A stretch of DNA of 64,000 nucleotides from Achromobacter aloeverae (GTDB lineage Bacteria; Pseudomonadota; Gammaproteobacteria; Burkholderiales; Burkholderiaceae_B): the NCBI RefSeq assembly GCF_004121055.1, contig NZ_PYAL01000003.1, positions 186,001 through 250,000 of the forward strand. Reading direction: 5' to 3'. The notes under the pieces were generated by a model, which was given only the letters and a program-made list of their open reading frames with translations, had not been told where the DNA came from and did no database searches. The translations under genes were made by a program, and so were the position numbers. This document shows positions 42,707 through 50,849 of the stretch, piece by piece. Each line of letters begins with the position of its first letter. The stretch's first letter is position 1.

Positions 42707-44530
42707 TCACAGCACCCACCCCGCCAGCCGGTAGGTGACGAAGGACGCCACGTAGGCCAACACGAACATGTAGCCGAAAGACAGCCACACCATGCGCCGG
42801 CTGCCGGTCTCGCGCTTGATGATGGCGAGGGTCGACATGCATTGCGGCGCGAAGGCGAACCACACCATCAGCGCCAGCGCCGTGGCGATGGAGAAATTAC
42901 CGGCCAGCATGCTGCCCAGGGCGGCGTCCTGTCCTTCGGCGACGCTGTACACGGTGCCCAGCGTCGCCACCGCCGATTCGCGGGCGGCGAACGCCGGAAT
43001 CAGGGCCAGGGTGATCTGCCAGTTGAAGCCCAGCGGCGCGAACAGCGGTTGTATCCACTGGCCGATGATGCCGGCCAGGCTGTACTCGATCGCCGGCTCG
43101 GTGGCATTGGCCGGCGCGCCCGGAAACGTGGCGATGAACCACATGATGATGGTGAGCGCCAGCATGACGCCCGTCAGCCGCCTGAGGAAGATCCAGGCGC
43201 GCGACCAGAGGCCGATGCCGATATCGCGCCATTTCGGCAAGCGGTAGGTGGGCAGCTCCATGATCAGCGCGGACTCGTGGTGGCGGCGGCGCAGCCGCTT
43301 GCCCACGTACGCCACGCCCAGCGCGGCCGCGACGCCGCTGGCGTAGAGCGCGAACAACACGGCGCCCTGCAGGTTGAAAATGCCCAGCACGGGCCGCATC
43401 GGTACGAAAGCGCCGATCAGCAGCGCATAGACCGGCAGCCGCGCGGAGCAGGTCATCAAGGGCGCGACCAGTATGGTCACCAGCCGGTCGCGCCGGTCGG
43501 GAATGCTGCGCGTCCCGATGATGCTGGGGATGGCGCAGGCGAAGCTGGACAGCAGCGGGATGAAGGCGCGGCCGGTGAGCCCGACGGACAGCATGACGCG
43601 ATCCAGCAGGAACGCCGCGCGCGGCAGGTACCCGGATTCCTCCAGGACCAGGATGAAGAAGAACAGCGTCAGGATCTGCGGCAGGAAGCCGAGTACCGTG
43701 CCGAGCCCGCCGAACAGGCCTTCGCGCAGCAGGCCCTTGAGCGGCCCGTCGCCCAGGCCGGCCGTCAGCGTGTCGCCCAGCCAGCCCATGCCGTCGGCGA
43801 TGGCGTCGGTCAGGGGCTTGCCGATGGCGTAGACCGCCTGGAACGTGAGGAACATGACCAGGGCCAGCACCAGGTACCCGATCACGGGATGCAGCGCCCA
43901 GCGATCGATGCGGTCGGTCAAGGTGACGGACGTCGCCGGCAGCCGCACGGTGTCGGCCAGCAGCGCGCGCACGTCGGCGTGCAGGTCGCCGCTGTCCTCG
44001 ATGGCGGCGGACTCGGGCAGGTCGTCGTCCAGCCTCGCCACCAGCGCCTGCACGCCGTCGCGGCGCACGGCGACGGTTTCGACGACCGGCATGCCCAGCC
44101 GAGCGGACAGCCGCGCGACATCGATGCGAATACCGCGCCGCCTGGCCTCGTCCGCCATGTTGAGCGCGACGATCACGGGCAGGCCCAGCCGCCGCGCCTC
44201 CAGCAACAGGCGCAGGTGCAGGCGCAGGTTGGTGGCGTCCGCGACGAAGACGATGGCGTCGGGCCGTCGCTCTCCGGGATAGTCGCCGCGCAGCACCGAT
44301 GTGGTGATGCGCTCGTCGATGCTGGCCGTGGCGAAGCTATAGGTGCCGGGCAGGTCCAGCACGCGTATCGGGCGTCCACCTGGCGTGGTGAAGCGCCCTT
44401 CCTTGCGGTCCACCGTCACGCCGGCATAATTCGCCACCTTCTGGCGCCCGCCCGTCAGGCGATTGAACAAGGCCGTCTTGCCGGCGTTCGGGTTGCCGAC
44501 CAGCGCCAGCCGGAGCGCAGCGTCATGCAT
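42707..44530 (-). CDS. feoB: Ferrous iron transporter B
   Basis: A 607-residue Fe(II) importer of the inner membrane. The N-terminal G-domain has G1 GNPNAGKTALF, NYAGVTVDRKEG, G3 DLPGTYSF and G4 ALNMADE. The C-terminal half has two gate regions, each with a Cys (SCARLPVYALLIGAF and FAFAPQCMSTLAI). It is shorter than E. coli FeoB (about 770) mainly in the linker. The start (ATG 44530) overlaps the end of feoA by eight bases. Together with FeoA and the small Cys protein it forms one operon. Confidence 0.95.
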   Translation of the reverse strand: MHDAALRLALVGNPNAGKTALFNRLTGGRQKVANYAGVTVDRKEGRFTTPGGRPIRVLDLPGTYSFATASIDERITTSVLRGDYPGERRPDAIVFVADATNLRLHLRLLLEARRLGLPVIVALNMADEARRRGIRIDVARLSARLGMPVVETVAVRRDGVQALVARLDDDLPESAAIEDSGDLHADVRALLADTVRLPATSVTLTDRIDRWALHPVIGYLVLALVMFLTFQAVYAIGKPLTDAIADGMGWLGDTLTAGLGDGPLKGLLREGLFGGLGTVLGFLPQILTLFFFILVLEESGYLPRAAFLLDRVMLSVGLTGRAFIPLLSSFACAIPSIIGTRSIPDRRDRLVTILVAPLMTCSARLPVYALLIGAFVPMRPVLGIFNLQGAVLFALYASGVAAALGVAYVGKRLRRRHHESALIMELPTYRLPKWRDIGIGLWSRAWIFLRRLTGVMLALTIIMWFIATFPGAPANATEPAIEYSLAGIIGQWIQPLFAPLGFNWQITLALIPAFAARESAVATLGTVYSVAEGQDAALGSMLAGNFSIATALALMVWFAFAPQCMSTLAIIKRETGSRRMVWLSFGYMFVLAYVASFVTYRLAGWVL

Positions 44531-44804
44531 GGTGGGCCTCACATTCGACCGCCGGGACGACCGCCCGGACGACCACGACCCGCTCGGCTTCGTTGCGCCG
44601 CAATGCGAAGCGCGTGGTGCCGATGGCGACCAGCAGCGGGTCGCCGCCGAACGGCCCCCTGGCCGCGAGCCGCACGGGCTCCCCCGGCACGAAGCCCAGG
44701 TCGCGCAGGCGGGCGGCCACGGGGTCGGGCGCGCTGATATCGAGCACCTGTTCGACCACGGCGTGATCGTGCGTGGCCAGTTGAGAAAGGCGGAGGGAGG
44801 ACAT
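44523..44804 (-). CDS. feoA: Ferrous iron transport protein A
   Basis: A 93-residue SH3-like cytosolic partner of FeoB: LRDLGFVPGEPVRLAARGPFGGDPLLVAIGTTRFALRR is the classic FeoA core, followed by the acidic/hydrophobic tail. It starts the operon; a Fur-box-like sequence lies 44 bp upstream of its start. Confidence 0.93.
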   Translation of the reverse strand: MSSLRLSQLATHDHAVVEQVLDISAPDPVAARLRDLGFVPGEPVRLAARGPFGGDPLLVAIGTTRFALRRNEAERVVVVRAVVPAVECEAHHA

Positions 44805-44847
44805 GCGGGAAGCCAGGGGGGAAAACGAGATCTGAAAGCCAGATGCG

Positions 44848-44864
44848 GATGAGAATCTTTTCTA
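44848..44864 (-). promoter_or_regulatory. Candidate Fur box before feoA
   Basis: GATGAGAATCTTTTCTA resembles the Fur consensus (GATAATGATAATCATTATC) in its first nine bases. Iron repression of feoAB would fit; the second half is poor. Confidence 0.45.
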
Positions 44865-44937
44865 GCATACACCCGCCGCGTCGAAATCGTGTCATGTCTT
44901 GCGCCAGGTCAATGCGGCGGCCGGCCCCGCGTGGTGG

Positions 44938-44963
44938 GACAAAGTGTCCAATGACAATCTGTC
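44938..44963 (+). promoter_or_regulatory. Two tandem GACA-N3-TGTC dyads before cydAB
   Basis: GACAAAGTGTCCAAT (44938-44952) is followed directly by GACAATCTGTCCAAT (13 of 15 equal). Each holds the dyad GACA-N3-TGTC and the centres are 15 bp apart. A TAGAAT box at 44991-44996 could be the -10, so the dyads would be at an activator position. The regulator is not known to me. Confidence 0.6.
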
Positions 44964-45065
44964 CAATGGTGCGTATGCGGCGCGGCAACATAGAATTTTC
45001 ATCAGCCCGCGGAAACGGCGCTCCCGCCGTTTTCCTTGCACGAGCGCTATACGAGCTCCGCTGTC

Positions 45066-46478
45066 ATGACGTTCTCCCCTTCCGCTCTCGACCTCGCGCG
45101 TTTCCAGTTCGCGTTCACGGTTTCCTTCCACATCGTTTTTCCCGCCATCAGCATCGGGCTCGCCAGCTTTCTCGCGGTGCTGGAGGGCGCATGGCTCAAG
45201 ACCCGGCGCGAGGTCTACCGCGAGATGTACTTTTTCTGGTCCAAGGTCTTCGCCTTGTCCTTCGGGCTGGGCGTGGTGTCCGGCGTGGTGATGAGCTATC
45301 AGTTCGGCACCAACTGGGCGGGCTTCGCGGACTTCGCCGGCGCCGTTACCGGGCCGCTGCTGACCTACGAGGTATTGACGGCGTTCTTCCTGGAGGCCGG
45401 CTTCCTGGGCATCATGCTGTTCGGCTGGCGCAAGGTGAGCCCCAAGGCGCATTTCGGCGCGACGCTCATGGTGGCGGTGGGAACCCTGATCTCCATGTTC
45501 TGGATCCTGTCCTCGAATAGCTGGATGCAGACGCCGCAAGGCGTGCGCATCGAGGACGGACGCATCGTGCCCGAGGACTGGTGGCAGATCGTCTTCAATC
45601 CCTCCTTCCCCTACCGGCTGGCGCACATGGGCTTGGCGGCCTTCCTGGTCGCCGCGTTGATCGTCTGCGCGGCCTCGGCCTGGCAACTGCTGCGCAAGGG
45701 CGCGCGCGAGTCGACGCGCCGGGCCTTGTCGCTGTCGTTGTGGATGATCCTGGTTCTGGCCCCCTTGCAGATCGTCGTGGGCGACGCGCACGGATTGAAT
45801 ACCCTGAAGCACCAGCCGGCCAAGATCGCCGCGATAGAAGGCTTGTGGGACACCCATGAAAACGGCACCCCGCTGAACCTGTTCGGCATTCCCGACATGA
45901 AGCGCGAGGAAACCCGCCATGCGCTGGAGGTGCCGCGCCTGGGCAGCCTGATCCTGACCCATAGCTGGGACGGCAAGATCGCGGGGCTGAAGTCCTTCGC
46001 GCCGGAGGACAGGCCCAACGCCACCATCGTGTTCTGGAGCTTCCGCGTCATGGTGGGACTGGGCATGCTGATGTTGCTGCTCGGCGTGCTGGGGGCCCTG
46101 CTGCGGCGCGGCAAGCGCCTGTACGAATCGCGCGCGTTCCTGCGCTTCGCCGTGGCGATGGGGCCGTCGGGTCTGGTCGCGCTGCTGGCGGGCTGGGTCA
46201 CCACTGAAGTGGGACGCCAGCCCTGGGTGGTCTATGGCCTGATGCGCACGGCGCAGGGCGTGGGCCCCGTCAGCGCGCAACAGCTGGGCACGTCGCTGCT
46301 GTTGTTCGTGGTGGTCTATTTCGCCGTCTTCGGCGGCGGCATCTATTACATGCTCAAGCTGCTGGGCAAGGGGCCCCAGCCGGTGGCCCACCATGATGGG
46401 CGGCCGAGTTCCGCCGTGCCGCCCGCGCTGGAGCACGATGCGCTGGCCGCCGCCCTGGGCAATACGGCGGCCCGTTGA
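45066..46478 (+). CDS. cydA: Cytochrome bd (cyanide-insensitive) quinol oxidase subunit I
   Basis: A 470-residue membrane protein with about nine helices. Visible are FQFAFTVSFHIVFPAISIG with the haem-ligand His, the Q-loop region in its short form (characteristic of the CIO branch), GRQPWVVYGLMRTAQGV, and GGGIYYMLKLL. It oxidises quinol and reduces oxygen, with high oxygen affinity and no proton pumping. Upstream are tandem dyads; the stop starts a 9-bp tandem repeat. The start is ATG 45066. Operon with cydB and a DUF2474 protein. Confidence 0.95.
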   Translation: MTFSPSALDLARFQFAFTVSFHIVFPAISIGLASFLAVLEGAWLKTRREVYREMYFFWSKVFALSFGLGVVSGVVMSYQFGTNWAGFADFAGAVTGPLLTYEVLTAFFLEAGFLGIMLFGWRKVSPKAHFGATLMVAVGTLISMFWILSSNSWMQTPQGVRIEDGRIVPEDWWQIVFNPSFPYRLAHMGLAAFLVAALIVCAASAWQLLRKGARESTRRALSLSLWMILVLAPLQIVVGDAHGLNTLKHQPAKIAAIEGLWDTHENGTPLNLFGIPDMKREETRHALEVPRLGSLILTHSWDGKIAGLKSFAPEDRPNATIVFWSFRVMVGLGMLMLLLGVLGALLRRGKRLYESRAFLRFAVAMGPSGLVALLAGWVTTEVGRQPWVVYGLMRTAQGVGPVSAQQLGTSLLLFVVVYFAVFGGGIYYMLKLLGKGPQPVAHHDGRPSSAVPPALEHDALAAALGNTAAR

Positions 46479-46517
46479 ACCCGCTGAACCCGCTGAACCC
46501 GCTGAACCCGCTGAGCC
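46473..46517 (+). repeat. 9-bp tandem repeat anchored on the cydA stop
   Basis: Five copies (CGTTGAACC, three of CGCTGAACC, CGCTGAGCC) begin two codons before the cydA stop. Each holds TGA in the cydA frame, so there are five in-frame stops in a row. The array lies between cydA and cydB (start 46539). Confidence 0.92.
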
Positions 46518-46538
46518 AGCATCTGGAATCCAAGCATC

Positions 46539-47543
46539 ATGGTTATCGATCTGCCTACCGTCTGGGCCGCCGTCATCGCGCTCGGCGTTCTCATCTATGT
46601 CGTCCTCGATGGCTTCGACCTTGGGATCGGCCTGTTGTACCCGCTCTTTCCGCGCGAACATGAGCGCCAGCTCATGATGCATAGCGTCGCCCCCGTGTGG
46701 GACGGCAACGAAACGTGGATGGTGCTGGGCGGCGCGGGCCTTTATGCGGCCTTTCCCGCGGTCTATGGCGGCCTGTTGTCGGCGACCTACCTGCCGCTGG
46801 TCCTGATGCTGTGCGGCCTGATCTTTCGCGGCGCGGCCTTCGAACTGCGGGCGAAGGCCCAGCGCACTCGCCATGCCTGGGACCTGGCCTTCATGGGCGG
46901 GTCCACGCTGGCCACCTTCTGCCAGGGCACGGTGTTGGGTACCCTGCTGCAAGGCATCCCCATGAGCGACGGACGCTATGCCGGCAACGGCATGGAGTGG
47001 TTGTCCCCTTTCAGCTTCTTTTGCGGACTGGGGTTGTGCGTTACCTACGCCTGCCTGGGTTGCGGCTGGCTGATCGGCAAAACCGAGGGCGACCTGCAGC
47101 GCAAGCTGCAAGCGGTGATGCGGCCCTTGTCCCTGCTGCTGCTGGCGGTCATCGCCGTGGTCAGCGCCTGGACGATGCTGGCGCAGCCGCGGGTGGCGCA
47201 GCGCTGGTTCGATGCGGACAATTTCCTCTATTTCGCGCCGGTGCCGGTCCTGCTGCTGGTGGCCATCGCGGCGATTTTCCGCGCGACCCGCCGCGGCGAC
47301 GATCGCCAGCCTTTCGCCTGGGCAATCGGCATCGTGTTCCTGGGCTTCAGCGGCCTGGTGCTCAGCATCTTCCCCTATATCCTGCCGGGGGCGCTGGATA
47401 TCTGGCAGGCGTCGTCGCCCCGTTCCAGCCAGGGCTTCGCCCTGGTAGGCGTGATCGTCGTCCTGCCGGTCATCCTTGCCTATACCGCCTTGTCCTACTG
47501 GGTATTTCGCGGCAAGGTGGCTGGCGACGCGGGGTATCACTGA
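46539..47543 (+). CDS. cydB: Cytochrome bd quinol oxidase subunit II
   Basis: A 334-residue membrane protein with about eight helices: IDLPTVWAAVIALGVLIYVVLDGFDLGIGLLYPLF, then PVWDGNETWMVLGGAGLYAAFPAVY, and FPYILPGALDIWQASSP toward the end. It is the partner of CydA. Its stop TGA shares bases with the ATG of the following small gene. No strong ribosome site is seen; the preceding repeat separates it from cydA by 60 bp. Confidence 0.95.
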   Translation: MVIDLPTVWAAVIALGVLIYVVLDGFDLGIGLLYPLFPREHERQLMMHSVAPVWDGNETWMVLGGAGLYAAFPAVYGGLLSATYLPLVLMLCGLIFRGAAFELRAKAQRTRHAWDLAFMGGSTLATFCQGTVLGTLLQGIPMSDGRYAGNGMEWLSPFSFFCGLGLCVTYACLGCGWLIGKTEGDLQRKLQAVMRPLSLLLLAVIAVVSAWTMLAQPRVAQRWFDADNFLYFAPVPVLLLVAIAAIFRATRRGDDRQPFAWAIGIVFLGFSGLVLSIFPYILPGALDIWQASSPRSSQGFALVGVIVVLPVILAYTALSYWVFRGKVAGDAGYH

Positions 47544-47662
47544 TGGCGGCGCGCTGGCGCAATGCCGCGTGGATGGTGGCGCTGTGGGCGGCGGGCGTCG
47601 CCACCGCCGGCGCCGTCGCCTTCCTCTTCAAGCTGCTGATGCTGGGCGCCGTGCGAGCCTGA
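47543..47662 (+). CDS. DUF2474 (CydX-like) small subunit
   Basis: A 39-residue peptide (MAARWRNAAWMVALWAAG at its start) with a single membrane helix, beginning at the A of the cydB stop TGA (TGATG overlap). Proteins of this kind follow CIO-type cydAB and are thought to stabilise the oxidase as CydX does in E. coli. It is followed by a palindrome GCCCGCGCGGGC (47681-47692) before the convergent hydrolase gene. Confidence 0.85.
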   Translation: MAARWRNAAWMVALWAAGVATAGAVAFLFKLLMLGAVRA

Positions 47663-47680
47663 CATGACACCGCGCGCCAG

Positions 47681-47692
47681 GCCCGCGCGGGC
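47681..47692. terminator. Palindrome between convergent cydABX and hydrolase genes
   Basis: GCCCGCGCGGGC can form a short hairpin in both directions but has no T-run, so it is at best a weak bidirectional terminator. Confidence 0.3.
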
Positions 47693-47693
47693 G

Positions 47694-48947
47694 TCACTTC
47701 CCGGCGTGCGCCAGCATGGCGCCCAGCAGCACGTTGGCACCCGCCTCCAGGTGCACGGGATCGGCGTCCTCGATTTCGTTGTGGCTGATACCGTCCTTGC
47801 AGGGAACGAAGATCATCGACGTGGGCAGCATGCCGGCGATGTTGACGGCGTCGTGGCCGGCGCCGGTCACGATGTCCATGGCGCTGTAGCCGCGTAGCGT
47901 CGCCTGTTCGCGCACGGTTGCCACCATGTCGGCGGCGAAGGGCGTGGGCGGGAAGAACGCCGTTTTCTTGACGTCCACCGGCATCGCGTGGCCCGTGGTC
48001 CTGCCTTCGGCCACGTCGCGGATGACGCCCTGCACGCGGGCATCCATCTCGGCCAGCCTGGCCGCGTCCTCATGGCGGATGTCGATGCTGAACATCACCG
48101 ATCCGGGGATGACGTTGCGCGAGTTCGGGCGCACCTGCACCAGCCCCACCGTGCCGCGACCATGCGGCGCATACTCATTGGCGATCTCGATGACCTGCTG
48201 CATGATGAATGTCGACGCATACAGGGCATCGCGGCGCAGCGGCATGGGCGTGGGACCCGCATGGGCCTCGATGCCGGAAACCGTGACGTCGTACCAGTGC
48301 ATGCCCAGCGAGCCGGAGACCACGCCGATCACGGTGTCCTCGGCTTCCAGGATGGGGCCTTGCTCGATATGCGCCTCGAAATAGCGGCCGAACGACCGGC
48401 GCGTAACCGGCGCGGTGCCTGCATAACCGATGCGCCGCAACTCGTCGCCGACGCGCAGGCCTTCGAGATCGGGCGTATCCAGCGCGGTGTCGAGCGGCAG
48501 CTTGCCGCAATACACGGCCGACCCCATCATGAACGGCACGAAACGGCTGCCTTCCTCGTTGGTCCAGATGACCAGCTCCAACGGCGCTTCGGTGACGATG
48601 CCCTGCTCCTGCAAGGTACGCATGACCTCCAGGCCCGCCATCACGCCGTAGCAGCCGTCGAAGCGGCCGCCGGTAGGCTGGGTATCGATATGGCTGCCGG
48701 TGGCGATGGCGGGAAGGCCGGGGTTGCGGCCGGCGCGGCGGCCGAAGATGTTGCCGATCTGGTCGATCGTGACTTCCAGGCCCGCGTCGCGCATCCATCC
48801 CGCCACCAGGTCGCGGCCTTCCCGGTCCAGGTCGGTCAGGGCCAGGCGGCAGTTGCCGCCCTTGGGCGTGGCGCCTATCCTGGCCAGGTCCATCAGGGAT
48901 TGCCAAAGGCGCTTGCCGTTGATTCGTACGTCTTGCGGGTCAGTCAC
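47694..48947 (-). CDS. M20-family Zn-dependent hydrolase (N-carbamoyl-amino-acid hydrolase/allantoate amidohydrolase type)
   Basis: A 417-residue enzyme, start GTG 48947 (VTDPQDVRINGKRLW). Metal ligands: GSHIDTQPTGGRFDGCYGV, WTNEEGSRFVPFMMGS, EAHIEQGPILE, TGAGHDAVNIA and the C-terminal HN of ISHNEIED. The family hydrolyses carbamoyl groups from L-amino acids or allantoate. It is a paralogue of the fragment at 1-489. A hydantoinase pair lies 2 kb away and could feed it, but is on the other strand. Confidence 0.9.
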   Translation of the reverse strand: MTDPQDVRINGKRLWQSLMDLARIGATPKGGNCRLALTDLDREGRDLVAGWMRDAGLEVTIDQIGNIFGRRAGRNPGLPAIATGSHIDTQPTGGRFDGCYGVMAGLEVMRTLQEQGIVTEAPLELVIWTNEEGSRFVPFMMGSAVYCGKLPLDTALDTPDLEGLRVGDELRRIGYAGTAPVTRRSFGRYFEAHIEQGPILEAEDTVIGVVSGSLGMHWYDVTVSGIEAHAGPTPMPLRRDALYASTFIMQQVIEIANEYAPHGRGTVGLVQVRPNSRNVIPGSVMFSIDIRHEDAARLAEMDARVQGVIRDVAEGRTTGHAMPVDVKKTAFFPPTPFAADMVATVREQATLRGYSAMDIVTGAGHDAVNIAGMLPTSMIFVPCKDGISHNEIEDADPVHLEAGANVLLGAMLAHAGK

Positions 48948-49133
48948 GTGATCACTCTCGATGTGCTTGCGATGGAAGGGACGCGGCCAGGATAGCAGGA
49001 TAGCCCCGGGGGGCGCCCGCGGTACGGTAATTGCAGCCGGCATCGCCGTTTTTCGCCGCGCGCACCGTGCTTCGGAAGTAGGTGGCCGCCCGCGGTGTCC
49101 CTGGTGCATGGGCCGGCCGCATTGGAGAATTTT

Positions 49134-50132
49134 ATGCTTCATACCCGCCATCATCCCCGCGTCGTCGTGATCACCGGCGCCAGCGCGGGCGTGGGACGCG
49201 CGACGGCGCTGGCCTTCGCGCGCCATGGCGCCAGCGTGGCCTTGCTGGCGCGCGACCCTCAGGCACTGGAAGACGTTGCGGAACAGGCGCGGCGCGCCGG
49301 CGTCCGCGCCTTGCCGCTTGCCGTGGACGTAAGCGACGCCGATGCGGTGGAGGACGCGGCGGCGCGTGTGGAAGCGGAGCTGGGGCCGATCGATGTGTGG
49401 GTCAACAATGCGATGCTGACGACGTTCTCGCCGCTGGAGCTCATCCACCCCGCCGACTACGCCCGCATCACGGACGTGACGTATCTCGGCTATGTTTACG
49501 GCACCATGGCCGCCCTGCGACGCATGCGGGAACGCCGGCGCGGTTGCATCGTACAGGTGGGTTCGGCCCTGGCCTATCGGTCCATACCGCTGCAATCGGC
49601 TTATTGCGGCGCCAAGCATGCGATACGCGGTTTCACCGATGCGGTGCGCTGCGAACTGCTGCACGACCGCGTGCCGGTGCATCTGACGATGGTGCAGATG
49701 CCGGCGCTTAACACGCCCCAGTTCGATTGGGCGCAATGCCACATGGCGGGCGAACCGCAGCCGGTCGCGCCCATCTACCAGCCGGAGGTGGCGGCCCATG
49801 CCATCGTGTGGGCCGCCACGCACCGGCGCCGCGAGGTCTACGTGGGCCTGTCCACGGTGCAGGCCATCGTCGCCAACAAGTTCTTCCCCGGCCTGCTGGA
49901 CCGCTATCTGGGCCGCGTGGGGTACCGGATGCAGCAGCGCGCGACGCGGGTCCCGCCGGGACGGCCCGACAATCTGCGCGAACCCGTGCGCAGGCTGCAC
50001 CGCAGCCATGGGTCCTTCGATGCCCAGGCCCGGCCGTATAGCCGCACCTTGTGGCTGGATACGCACCGGGGCTGGCTGGCGGGCGCCGGCGTCCTTGCCG
50101 CCTGCCTATGGTTGAGCAAACGCCGGCGCTGA
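49134..50132 (+). CDS. SDR-family oxidoreductase with C-terminal extension
   Basis: A 332-residue short-chain dehydrogenase (start ATG 49134, GGAGA five bases upstream). The nucleotide motif is ITGASAGVGRATALAFARHG, the Ser is in QVGSALAYRS and the active-site pair in SAYCGAKHA. A C-terminal extension of about 100 residues ends in a hydrophobic segment (GWLAGAGVLAACLWL) and Lys-Arg tail, so it may be membrane-attached. The substrate is unknown. It is followed by a BON protein. Confidence 0.87.
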   Translation: MLHTRHHPRVVVITGASAGVGRATALAFARHGASVALLARDPQALEDVAEQARRAGVRALPLAVDVSDADAVEDAAARVEAELGPIDVWVNNAMLTTFSPLELIHPADYARITDVTYLGYVYGTMAALRRMRERRRGCIVQVGSALAYRSIPLQSAYCGAKHAIRGFTDAVRCELLHDRVPVHLTMVQMPALNTPQFDWAQCHMAGEPQPVAPIYQPEVAAHAIVWAATHRRREVYVGLSTVQAIVANKFFPGLLDRYLGRVGYRMQQRATRVPPGRPDNLREPVRRLHRSHGSFDAQARPYSRTLWLDTHRGWLAGAGVLAACLWLSKRRR

Positions 50133-50212
50133 CCGGGCGCCGGCGTTGGAACGTTGCTTGCTGGATGTCGCGCGGATTGCCACCCCTACCCACGCAAGGA
50201 CGCGAGACCGAT

Positions 50213-50683
50213 ATGAAAGACCTCATCCATTGCATAAAAGCGGCCGCCCTGGGCGCCGTCGCGATGTATTACCTGGACCCGGATTCGGGCAGGCGCCGCC
50301 GGGCGCACCTGAACGACCGCTTGCGCTCGGCGTGCAGCGACCTCAGCCATTGCCTGCAAGGCGAAGCCAGGCATGTCGCGGACCGGCTGCACGGGGCGGC
50401 GGCGGAGCGCCACGCCAGCACGGCCGCCGGCGCGGTCGACGACGAGATATTGGTGGAGCGCATACGCGCCGCGCTGGGGCACGTCGTCAGCAGTCGCGGC
50501 GCCATCGATGTGTCCGTCAATGATGGCATAGCCAGCCTGGCCGGCCAGGTCCTGGCCGCGGAGCATGAGTCGGTCCTCGGCACGGTGAAGGCCGTGCCGG
50601 GCGTACGCGCGGTGGCGGATCATCTCACCGTGCATGACGAGCCGGGGGCCGTGCCCGGCTTGCAAGGCGGCTCTCCTTCCTGA
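50213..50683 (+). CDS. BON-domain protein
   Basis: A 156-residue protein: N-terminal segment MKDLIHCIKAAALGAVAMYYLDPDSGRRRRAHLNDR, as in BON proteins with a short membrane anchor and DPxxGRRRR word, then a BON domain (about residues 80-145; DDEILVERIRAALGHVVS, VNDGIASLAGQVLA, VPGVRAVADHL). BON domains bind phospholipid and stabilise the cell envelope against osmotic stress. It is in tandem with the SDR gene. Confidence 0.85.
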   Translation: MKDLIHCIKAAALGAVAMYYLDPDSGRRRRAHLNDRLRSACSDLSHCLQGEARHVADRLHGAAAERHASTAAGAVDDEILVERIRAALGHVVSSRGAIDVSVNDGIASLAGQVLAAEHESVLGTVKAVPGVRAVADHLTVHDEPGAVPGLQGGSPS

Positions 50684-50739
50684 CGAAGCGGGGCGGTCGC
50701 ATTTCGGCTTGATGGCTGCCGCAGCCACTCAGGGTAATC

Positions 50740-50790
50740 CTGTATTTTTATAAAAAAACGAATAATCCTTCGAGAATTTTCGTTGGATTG
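50740..50790 (+). promoter_or_regulatory. A/T-rich promoter region with CGAA/TTCG dyad before hyuA
   Basis: TATTTTTATAAAAAAACG is followed by CGAA-TAATCC-TTCG. The region is strikingly A/T-rich for this genome and fits a promoter with an operator. Confidence 0.4.
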
Positions 50791-50849
50791 CCGGAAACCC
50801 ATTCCCTATCATCTGCGCCATATCCCACACGGAATCAAGGAGCGGCGCG

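Noticed and set aside
44892-47540. Very long minus-strand ORF (882 residues) opposite cydAB
   Set aside because: It is the mirror of cydA/cydB in a high-GC frame, with low-complexity Gln/His/Arg-rich content and no family pattern.
48948-50066. 373-residue N-terminal extension of the M20 hydrolase
   Set aside because: It is antisense to the SDR gene and of random composition; GTG 48947 fits the family.
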